Assembly (NCBI GenBank): GCA_012962735.1 | Contig: DTXA01000304.1 | Span: 1 to 5,305 of the forward strand | DNA from: Candidatus Latescibacterota bacterium | Lineage (GTDB): Bacteria > Latescibacterota > 4484-107 > B68-G9 | Reading direction: 5' to 3' | DNA length: 5,305 bases | Shown here: positions 1-5,305 of the stretch, in pieces | Layout: every line of letters starts with the position of its first letter | Position numbering within the stretch: position 1 is the stretch's first letter | Program-made: the position numbers and the translations under genes | Notes under the pieces: model-generated | What the model saw: only the letters and a program-made list of their open reading frames with translations | The model's database searches: none | Told to the model about the DNA's origin: nothing

Positions 1-31
1 GGTAAGGTAAGCCTTCAACGGGGAGGTAGTC

Positions 32-925
32 ATGAGAAGGTCGATGTTTCTGGCATTGGTAATGGTCGTCGGAGTCCTGGGCTGGAGCGGGGTCGGCCTT
101 GGTTACGAGAACGCCAACAACATAGGATACTTCGCCCTTCAGGTACCCGACCCCACCAAGATGGTGATAGATGGTGAGGACAACGACTGGGCCTGGTATG
201 ATCCGGCCTACGTCATCACTACGGACCAGATGGCCTGCACCCTGACCGGCGTGGTCCCGCCCAAGGACGATATCGACATCGCCATAAAGGTGGGATGGTC
301 CGCTCCTCCCGACAACCGGCTGTTCGTGTTCGTCCGGGTCACGGACGACACCCTGAACATCGACGAAACCAAGCTGGACGCAGGTTGGAAGGACGACGAC
401 TTGGAGATCATCACGGATGCGGACCACAGCGGCACCTTCCACGGGCCGGCCGACGGCGGTGGAACCCGGACGGATATGCAGCAGTGGACCTTCCACATCC
501 CCACGCCGGGAGGGTACCCTAAGGTCGCCTATATGCGCTACAAACAGATCCCCGAGATGCAGTGGGCAATCGAAGAGGGGTACGTACAGGCTGCTGTCAA
601 GGTGGAGCCCGAGGCCAAGCACCTGGCCACGAACGTGACGATAGGGTACGAGGTGGCCATGCCGCTGTGGGACTATTACTCCCCGGACGGATACGACGCC
701 AGCACCCGGCATGTAAACGAGGCCGGCCAGGTGCTCGGGCTGAGCATCACATACAACGAGGCCGATTCCAAAGGCCGCACCAACCAGATTTCGACCCACC
801 CCAATGAGAAGGGCGCTCACGACGCTGACTTTATGTCCGAGTTTACCCTGTTGGCCGTAGGGGAGTACATATCTCCGGCGGTGGAGTCCAGCACCTGGGG
901 GACGATAAAGGCTCTCCTTCGTTAG
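32..925 (+). CDS. Exported CBM9-like carbohydrate-binding protein
   Basis: This 297-residue protein starts at the ATG preceded by a strong Shine-Dalgarno (GGGAGG, 21-26, 5 nt spacing). Residues 1-24 form a Sec signal peptide: MRRS, a hydrophobic core, then a Gly-rich stretch ending near GLG. The mature part resembles the carbohydrate-binding module family 9 fold (CBM9_1). It has IDGEDNDW near residue 46, the strand LFVFVRVTDDTL at 97-108, GWKDDDLEIITDADHSG at 118-134, YEVAMPLWDY at 206-215 and a GLSITYNEAD strand at 236-245. In CBM9 proteins the Trp before the acidic D-x-EI segment and the Trp of the 'aiPW' segment lie in or near the binding site; W119 and W213 are the candidates here. The protein ends shortly after TWGTIKALL, a closing motif I recall in CBM9-like exported proteins. 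No catalytic domain is visible, so a binding role at the envelope is inferred and the ligand is unknown. A terminator-like hairpin follows. Arginine codons in the mature part are all CGN, unlike the downstream paralogue genes. Confidence 0.85.
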   Translation: MRRSMFLALVMVVGVLGWSGVGLGYENANNIGYFALQVPDPTKMVIDGEDNDWAWYDPAYVITTDQMACTLTGVVPPKDDIDIAIKVGWSAPPDNRLFVFVRVTDDTLNIDETKLDAGWKDDDLEIITDADHSGTFHGPADGGGTRTDMQQWTFHIPTPGGYPKVAYMRYKQIPEMQWAIEEGYVQAAVKVEPEAKHLATNVTIGYEVAMPLWDYYSPDGYDASTRHVNEAGQVLGLSITYNEADSKGRTNQISTHPNEKGAHDADFMSEFTLLAVGEYISPAVESSTWGTIKALLR

Positions 926-948
926 AAGTGGGGTCCTTAGACTGAGCT

Positions 949-998
949 GGGGGAAGGGGTGACAGGGGAATCCTGCTTGTCTCCTTCCCCCTCGTTTT
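949..998 (+). terminator. Rho-independent terminator-like hairpin after the CBM9-like gene
   Basis: GGGGGAAGG (949-957) pairs perfectly with CCTTCCCCC (983-991). The intervening bases can add a smaller inner hairpin, for example CAGG (963-966) with CCTG (972-975). The 3' arm is followed by TCG and TTTT (995-998). The T run is short, so termination may be partial. The hairpin lies 23 nt after the stop codon of the first gene and ends only 3 nt before the GGGG of the next gene's ribosome binding site. It could equally act as an attenuator or an mRNA 3'-end stabiliser. Confidence 0.6.
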
Positions 999-1000
999 AA

Positions 1001-1007
1001 GGGGTGG
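1001..1007 (+). promoter_or_regulatory. Ribosome binding site abutting the terminator hairpin
   Basis: GGGGTGG lies 4 nt before the ATG at 1012 and is the only Shine-Dalgarno-like sequence for that gene. It starts right after the T run of the preceding hairpin, and no -35/-10 pair is visible between the two. Transcripts for the second gene must therefore either read through the hairpin or begin within this 86-nt gap at a non-canonical promoter. Confidence 0.5.
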
Positions 1008-1011
1008 ATCT

Positions 1012-1740
1012 ATGAGGACGTTCTGGCTTTGGGTGGCCGTGTTTCTAGGGATCGGCTGCGGTCGATATTTTGCAGGGGCCATACGGCCTATGTCCGAGGC
1101 CCAGCAGGGTCCCCATATGACAGTCCAGGACGATGGAACCGTTTCCTACTCCTTGAACAGGTTGGAGATAAGCCTCAGGCCCGTTTCCGACGAGGAGCTG
1201 AACAGACAGTTCCCCTCCCAATCCCGGGCCGGGGTTTCGTCCACCAACCCTTATACGTACGGGAACTGGAGGCCTATGGGGGACGATTGGACTCCCCATA
1301 GGTTTACGGTTTTCCTCCTTAAGGTGAAGAACTACGTATATCCGAAGATGCTGGTGGATCCCTCCAAGGCCGTGCTTGTGGCCGATAACGGCCGTGTCTA
1401 CAGGTCCTTAGGTATGGCGGAGCTTTCCGGATACTACCGGGCGTATGTCCTTGGACAGGCTGGCAACTTCTATGCCCGGTTTGAGGAACGGAAGGATATA
1501 CTCAAGAGGACACTGTACAGGGGCGATATCATATTCAGCGGCCAGGAGCAAGAGGGGTATCTGGTCTTCCCACCTCTACATCCCGATGTAGACCGGTTCC
1601 AGGTGACCCTGAAGGGGGTCGTCCTGCGGTTCGACTATAAGGACGAGCCCCTAGAGACCACAGAACTGACCTTCCGCTTCCAGAGGGAGGTGTACAAGGG
1701 ATATCACCCTCCTCCCTCGCTGAGAAAGGCTTTCCGATGA
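1012..1740 (+). CDS. Small probable lipoprotein, family not recognised
   Basis: This 242-residue protein has an N-terminus with one early Arg, a hydrophobic stretch FWLWVAVFLGIG and Cys16. L-G-I-G-C fits the relaxed lipobox (hydrophobic/small, hydrophobic/small, hydrophobic, G/A/S, C) but not the strict L-A/S-G/A-C form, so lipidation is probable rather than certain. After a polar linker (about 17-40) the protein looks all-beta. It has alternating strands such as FTVFLLKVKNYVYPKML (about residues 100-116), KAVLVADNGRVYRSLG (about 121-136), a segment with ERKDILKRTLYRGDIIF (about 160-176), then GYLVFPPL, VTLKGVVLRFDY and LTFRFQRE toward the C-terminus. This suggests a single Ig-like or jelly-roll sandwich, loosely like DUF4352-type envelope lipoproteins, but I cannot assign a family. 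No enzymatic motif is visible. Its stop overlaps the start of the next gene (ATGA, 1737-1740), which implies translational coupling and a shared role with the F5/8-like proteins. Confidence 0.85.
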   Translation: MRTFWLWVAVFLGIGCGRYFAGAIRPMSEAQQGPHMTVQDDGTVSYSLNRLEISLRPVSDEELNRQFPSQSRAGVSSTNPYTYGNWRPMGDDWTPHRFTVFLLKVKNYVYPKMLVDPSKAVLVADNGRVYRSLGMAELSGYYRAYVLGQAGNFYARFEERKDILKRTLYRGDIIFSGQEQEGYLVFPPLHPDVDRFQVTLKGVVLRFDYKDEPLETTELTFRFQREVYKGYHPPPSLRKAFR

Positions 1741-3599
1741 TCCTCCTGTTGGCCTTATTCTTGGGGACGTCCATAGCCCAGGTGAGGACTTGGACTGTGG
1801 GAGAGGGGGGGATGTCCTGGTCCTCTCAGAGCGAGGTCTCTGTGGCTGTGGATTTCAGGGACCCCTGGGTCGTACGGCCGTACGGGTTCTCCCCAGGGGA
1901 AAACATCGTGAAGGCCGTTGGGCCCTGGCAGGACCTGTACAACCACCCACCTAAGGACCTCCGGACCGAGGGTGGAAGCAGGGTTTGGAACAGATCGTCG
2001 GAGGGGTTCCCGAATGCGGCGGTAGTTGACGGGGATGAGGCCACTTCCACTGGGGAAAGCTATAAGCAGTTCGGTGTGGACCAGACCGGGAGGACTTTCT
2101 TCTTCGACTTGGGGGCTTCTTACCCGGCCAACCGCATCGTCTTCTACCCGAGCCCTCCCGGGAGGGAAGACTATATAAGGGCGTTCGAGGTCTCCATAAG
2201 CGACGGGAGGCATTTCAGCCCGGAAGGGGGGCCCATATATGAGGTCCTGAGGAGGGTGGAGGTGAACAGGGAGCCGAAGGTAGAGCTTCCCTTCTCGCCC
2301 CAGCTCCTCAGGTTCGTGAAGCTCAGGGTGCTCTCCTCGAACCCGTTCGAGATAGCGGAGATGGAGATATACGGGGAGGGGTTCGTGCCGAGGGCAAGTT
2401 ATCTCTCCAAGCTGGTGGAGTTCGAAGGGGGAAGGCCTGTAGTGTTCGGGAGGCTGAAGGTCGAGGCTACGAGCCTGGGGGATGGGAGGGAGGCATATGT
2501 GGAAGTTCGGGTGCGGGACGGGGCGGACGATACCCCCCTGATATACTACCGCAGGGACCCAGAGACCCAGGCTCAGGAGGAGGTCTCCGAAGAGGAGTAC
2601 CGAAATTTGGAGGAGTGGGAGAGGGGGCCTATAAGGACAGATGCGGTGAACTGGAGCCCCTGGTCCAATCCCTTCCGTATCGACACCACTGGCGCATTCG
2701 AGCTTCCCCTGGATTTCCTTCCAGGGCCCCGCCGGTACTTCCAATTTCGACTTCAGTTCGAGGGCACCTACTGGGAGGCCATGCAGGTATATCGTCTCTC
2801 CCTCTCTTACTCCCTCCCTTTGGCGGACAGCGCCGTCGGTGAGGTGGCCCTCTTAGGACAGCCGGACCCGCCCGGAGGTGTGGCCAACACCCCGACCGGC
2901 AGAGAGGCCACCTTCACGTACGACATCCAGGCGGAGTTCCGTTCGGAGGGGCTCAAAGGATTCGACGGGGTCAGGATAGAGGCCCCCGGGAAGCCCACAT
3001 TTGTGGAGCTCTGGATGGGCGATCCCCCTTCCGATGTATCCCCGGACAGCGTGAAGGTTGGGGAATGGAGCCTGGAGGTCTATTTCCCGTCCCACCGGAT
3101 AACCGAGGACCACAACCTCCCCGTCCGGATCGTCTTCCAGGCGACCCCTTTGGCCTACAGCACCCACTTCCGGGGATGGCTTCTGGACACCGGGGGCAAC
3201 CTGCCGCAGCCGATCCTTGCAGGGGATGCGAGCCGGGAGGTGCGTACGAACTCCCTCTGGGTGTTCGGTTCCCTGGAGGAACCCCTGAGCGATCTCGAGG
3301 TATCCCCCGTCGTTTTGACCCCCGATGGGGACGGGACGGGAGATGCGACGGAGGTCTCTTACAACATCCTCCAACTTGTGGAAAGGGCCAGAGTGGAGGT
3401 GGAGGTCTACGACATATCGGGCCGCAGGGTCCGAGAGGTATTCTCCGGGGCGCTGGACCCGGGCATGCACATACACACCTGGGACGGAAAGGACGACGTT
3501 GGAAACCTCGTGACTCCGGGGATGTACATCTGCATAGTGTCGGTGCACACACAAGCCGAGGTGTTCCGCAGGGTGAGGGCCGTGACGGTTGTCTATTGA
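1737..3599 (+). CDS. Exported F5/8 type C-like protein with C-terminal FlgD-like Ig domain
   Basis: This 620-residue protein starts at the ATG overlapping the preceding stop. No in-frame start lies just upstream, and a weak AAAGG (1725-1729) is the only Shine-Dalgarno candidate. Residues 1-14 (MILLLALFLGTSIA, then Q) look like a short signal peptide that lacks the usual basic residues. Residues about 90-216 resemble an F5/8 type C (discoidin, galactose-binding-like) domain: AAVVDGDEATST, FFFDLG, NRIVFYP, LRFVKLRV and the closing IAEMEIYGEG. Residues about 217-518 match nothing I can name; they contain DDTP, EVSEEEY, NWSPWSNPF, RYFQFRLQF, FTYDIQAEF and GFDGV followed by ELWMGDPP. Residues about 520-612 resemble a FlgD-like Ig domain: SPVVLTPDGDGTGDAT with a probable Asp-rich calcium loop, VEVYDISGRRVREVF, HTWDGKDDVGN and TPGMYICIV. 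Such domains commonly end secreted surface proteins. A surface-binding or structural role is inferred. Residues 37-518 align with the next gene's product. Arginine is mostly AGG. Confidence 0.88.
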   Translation: MILLLALFLGTSIAQVRTWTVGEGGMSWSSQSEVSVAVDFRDPWVVRPYGFSPGENIVKAVGPWQDLYNHPPKDLRTEGGSRVWNRSSEGFPNAAVVDGDEATSTGESYKQFGVDQTGRTFFFDLGASYPANRIVFYPSPPGREDYIRAFEVSISDGRHFSPEGGPIYEVLRRVEVNREPKVELPFSPQLLRFVKLRVLSSNPFEIAEMEIYGEGFVPRASYLSKLVEFEGGRPVVFGRLKVEATSLGDGREAYVEVRVRDGADDTPLIYYRRDPETQAQEEVSEEEYRNLEEWERGPIRTDAVNWSPWSNPFRIDTTGAFELPLDFLPGPRRYFQFRLQFEGTYWEAMQVYRLSLSYSLPLADSAVGEVALLGQPDPPGGVANTPTGREATFTYDIQAEFRSEGLKGFDGVRIEAPGKPTFVELWMGDPPSDVSPDSVKVGEWSLEVYFPSHRITEDHNLPVRIVFQATPLAYSTHFRGWLLDTGGNLPQPILAGDASREVRTNSLWVFGSLEEPLSDLEVSPVVLTPDGDGTGDATEVSYNILQLVERARVEVEVYDISGRRVREVFSGALDPGMHIHTWDGKDDVGNLVTPGMYICIVSVHTQAEVFRRVRAVTVVY

Positions 3600-3606
3600 A
3601 GCCTGT

Positions 3607-3614
3607 AAGGAGGT
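3607..3614 (+). promoter_or_regulatory. Strong ribosome binding site that fixes a GTG start
   Basis: AAGGAGGT lies 7 nt upstream of GTG at 3622 and just after the previous stop codon (3597-3599). Starting at this GTG gives a textbook signal peptide (KRWAWLAILLLLGSPAGA). The first in-frame ATG (3691) would remove it entirely, so GTG is the start. Confidence 0.85.
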
Positions 3615-3621
3615 GTCGGGA

Positions 3622-5305
3622 GTGAAACGGTGGGCGTGGCTCGCGATCCTTCTCCTTTTGGGATCCCCCGCAGGGGCTCAGAGGAGGCTTATGGTGATAG
3701 GGGGCGGAGGGAAGCCCTGGAGGGAGGTCGCCTGGCAGTCCGTGGCTCTGGACTACATGGCAGTGCCCGGGGCCGTACAGCCCAGGGAGCTTAAGCCCTG
3801 GGAGAACATTTTGACCCCTCCTCCTGGGGGGAAGGAGCTGACCAACATCTTCGGGCTCGAGTGGTACCTCCGGGGAAAGAGGGGCATAGAGGCTGAGATG
3901 AAGACGCTGGGCCTGAACCCCCGTTTCTGGCAGGCCGAGAACTCCTGGGTCCCTAGGGAGCTTGTGGACGGAGACACTTTGAGCTGCATGACCCTCAAGA
4001 CGCTCGTGCCCAGGGATGAATACTACAGGTTGGGCACAGTAACCGGCGGTGCGTGGGAGTTTGGCTACGCCATACTGGACCAGGAGGTGTATACCATAGA
4101 TCTGGGTATCATCGTCCCCGTGAACAGGATAAGGTTCTTCCCTCCGCAGAGCGGGGTGGACAGGAGGGGAGGGCTGTACAGGAACGACTTCCCCCAGGCC
4201 TACGAGGTCTCCGTAGCCCTGAGGCCCGAGGGCTACCTGCTCACCGAGACGGAACAGGTGCCCAATTACGCCTATTACTCCCTGGAAAAGGTGGTGGCCC
4301 GCACCACGGCGAATTCCAAGAGCATCGTGGAGGTGACCTTCCCCACCGAGTTCGTCCGCTTCATAAGGCTCAAGTTCAACCTGATGCCCCAGACGTACAC
4401 CCTGGCAGAGGTTCAGGTGTACGGAGAGGGGTTCCCCCCCCAAACCCGTTACACCTCCCGGGCGATCTCCTTCGGCAGGCCCGTCAACTTCGGGAGGGTG
4501 TTCTACAAGTTCACAAAGTTCAGGAGGACCGCCCCCGGGGAGTACTTAGAGGACCCGTCCGCGCCGGTCCGGCTGGTGCTGGAGACGAGGAGCGGCTCGG
4601 ACGACACCCCCGTGGCCTATCACGTAATAGGGGAGTTCGGGGACGAGGTGGAGGTGAGCGAGAAGGAGTACAGAAGGGCGACCCCCCCGCAGGTGGGGCT
4701 GCTCCTGCCTGGGATGCGGGGTTCGGTGACGGAGGATACCAAGAACTGGGATCCGTGGTCCTCCCCGTACAGAGAGTCGGGAGAGGAGGTCCGCTCGTCG
4801 GACGGCAGGGAGTACCTCCAGTTTCGGTTCTCCATAGAGAGCGAGGACCCCTTCGCCCTCGGCAGGCTCGATTCCATAGCCTTCGAGTACTCCCCCCTCT
4901 TAGCGGCGAAGGTCCTGGGGGAGGTGTCCCTGGCTGGAGAGCCCAATCCTCCAAAGGGGGTCCTCGAGGTCCCCGCCGGGGTGGACACCACCTTCGTATA
5001 CGACATAAGGGCGGAATTTACATCTCCAGACCAGGGCGGCTTCGACGGGGTGACCCTCGAGGTCCCCCCTGGGACCAGGTTCCTCAAACTTGAGATGGGG
5101 GACCCGCCGGCGGAGGTAGCTCCCAGGGAGGTGGTGGAGGAGGGGGGACGGCTTACAGTCTACCTCCCCCACAGGGTGACGATGGACAAGAATGTGCCCT
5201 TGAGGTTGACCTTCAGGACCGCCCTTTTGATCTCCGGGACCTATCTCGCCGGGAGCGTACTGGACACTGAGGGGGAGAACCTACCCCAGTCCATAGACCC
5301 CGGGA
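3622..5305 (+). CDS. Exported F5/8 type C-like protein, paralogue of the preceding gene (3' end outside window)
   Basis: The frame is open for 561 codons from GTG 3622 to the window edge without a stop. The signal peptide is strong: KR, a hydrophobic core WAWLAILLLLG, then SPAGA with likely cleavage before Gln20. An N-terminal segment (about 39-63, VALDYMAVPGAVQPREL then PWENI) matches the corresponding part of the upstream paralogue. Residues about 105-271 resemble an F5/8 type C domain: ELVDGDTLSC, YTIDLG, NRIRFFP, FVRFIRLKF and LAEVQVYGEG. Residues 272-561 align with the unassigned region of the upstream protein: DDTP, EVSEKEY, NWDPWSSPY, EYLQFRF, GEVSLAGEPNPPKG, FVYDIRAEF, GFDGV, ELEMGDPP-like KLEMGDPP and VLDTEGENLPQ. 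The alignment stops where the paralogue has 130 or so residues left, so about 700 residues and a FlgD-like C-terminus are predicted beyond the window. No catalytic motif is seen; a glycan- or surface-binding role is inferred from the fold. The gene lies 22 nt after its paralogue, in the same operon, and shares its AGG-rich arginine usage. Confidence 0.87.
   Translation, partial: MKRWAWLAILLLLGSPAGAQRRLMVIGGGGKPWREVAWQSVALDYMAVPGAVQPRELKPWENILTPPPGGKELTNIFGLEWYLRGKRGIEAEMKTLGLNPRFWQAENSWVPRELVDGDTLSCMTLKTLVPRDEYYRLGTVTGGAWEFGYAILDQEVYTIDLGIIVPVNRIRFFPPQSGVDRRGGLYRNDFPQAYEVSVALRPEGYLLTETEQVPNYAYYSLEKVVARTTANSKSIVEVTFPTEFVRFIRLKFNLMPQTYTLAEVQVYGEGFPPQTRYTSRAISFGRPVNFGRVFYKFTKFRRTAPGEYLEDPSAPVRLVLETRSGSDDTPVAYHVIGEFGDEVEVSEKEYRRATPPQVGLLLPGMRGSVTEDTKNWDPWSSPYRESGEEVRSSDGREYLQFRFSIESEDPFALGRLDSIAFEYSPLLAAKVLGEVSLAGEPNPPKGVLEVPAGVDTTFVYDIRAEFTSPDQGGFDGVTLEVPPGTRFLKLEMGDPPAEVAPREVVEEGGRLTVYLPHRVTMDKNVPLRLTFRTALLISGTYLAGSVLDTEGENLPQSIDPG

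Noticed and set aside
1..31. Possible promoter or upstream gene end before the CBM9-like gene
   Set aside because: Only 31 bases are visible. Apart from the Shine-Dalgarno there is no -10 or -35 element or coding end that can be supported.
926..1011. Possible riboswitch or small RNA in the only sizeable intergenic gap
   Set aside because: The gap is 86 nt and is fully accounted for by a terminator-like hairpin and a ribosome binding site. No tRNA, CRISPR repeat or known riboswitch core is visible.
1575..1592. Inverted repeat with 8-bp arms around CC (TCTACATC / GATGTAGA)
   Set aside because: It lies inside the lipoprotein gene. About one such repeat is expected by chance when small spacers are allowed, and it is not near a start or an intergenic region.
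1871..1884. Perfect 14-bp palindrome CGTACGGCCGTACG
   Set aside because: It lies within coding sequence (V-V-R-P-Y). One palindrome of this length in 5.3 kb is not surprising by chance, and no second copy was seen.
1755..2744. Open frame on the - strand (about 329 codons)
   Set aside because: It lies wholly opposite the F5/8-like gene, has no Shine-Dalgarno I can support, and has a low-complexity Pro/Arg/Glu-rich translation.
2971..4443. Long open frame on the - strand (about 490 codons)
   Set aside because: It crosses the junction of two well-supported + strand genes, and its translation is rich in Pro, Arg, Gly and Cys with no recognisable motif. Long antisense frames are expected opposite GC-rich genes with this codon use.
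4053..5093. Alternative + strand frame of about 346 codons
   Set aside because: It lies inside the second paralogue in another frame and gives a Gly/Arg/Pro-rich product without motifs. The frame from GTG 3622 aligns with the upstream paralogue throughout this stretch.

Overview
The window carries four genes on the + strand, all apparently for exported proteins, and nothing convincing on the - strand. In order they are: a CBM9-like exported protein (32-925); a small probable lipoprotein of unrecognised family (1012-1740); and two large tandem paralogues (1737-3599, and 3622 to beyond the window end). Both paralogues combine an F5/8 type C (discoidin-like) domain with a long region I cannot name. 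The first also ends in a FlgD-like Ig domain of the kind used as a C-terminal module in many secreted proteins. The second starts with GTG and is cut off by the window edge, so a search for complete ATG-started frames would miss it.

Layout: the first gene has a strong Shine-Dalgarno and is closed by a GC-rich hairpin with a short T run (949-998). That hairpin ends almost on the ribosome binding site of the second gene. The second and third genes overlap by four bases (ATGA), and the third and fourth are 22 nt apart with a strong AAGGAGGT. Genes two to four therefore look like one translationally coupled operon, while the first is probably a separate or partly separate unit. No promoter could be identified. 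Coding density is very high, with no gene-free stretch longer than 86 nt.

Organism: GC-rich DNA, Shine-Dalgarno-led bacterial genes, Sec signal peptides and a probable lipoprotein point to a diderm bacterium. Genes three and four use AGG for arginine and ATA for isoleucine heavily, which is common in thermophiles. CBM9-like, F5/8-like and FlgD-Ig-like exported proteins of this style are frequent in FCB-group and related candidate phyla (Latescibacterota- or Poribacteria-like lineages). This placement is a weak inference; the window has no phylogenetic marker.

How the genes may work together: all four products appear to leave the cytoplasm and to be built mostly of beta-sandwich ligand-binding or structural modules, with no catalytic domain visible. 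The likeliest reading is a set of cell-surface or periplasmic binding/structural proteins, perhaps for glycans, with the small lipoprotein as a membrane-anchored partner of the paralogues. The most novel content is the roughly 290-300 residue region shared by the two paralogues after the F5/8-like domain.
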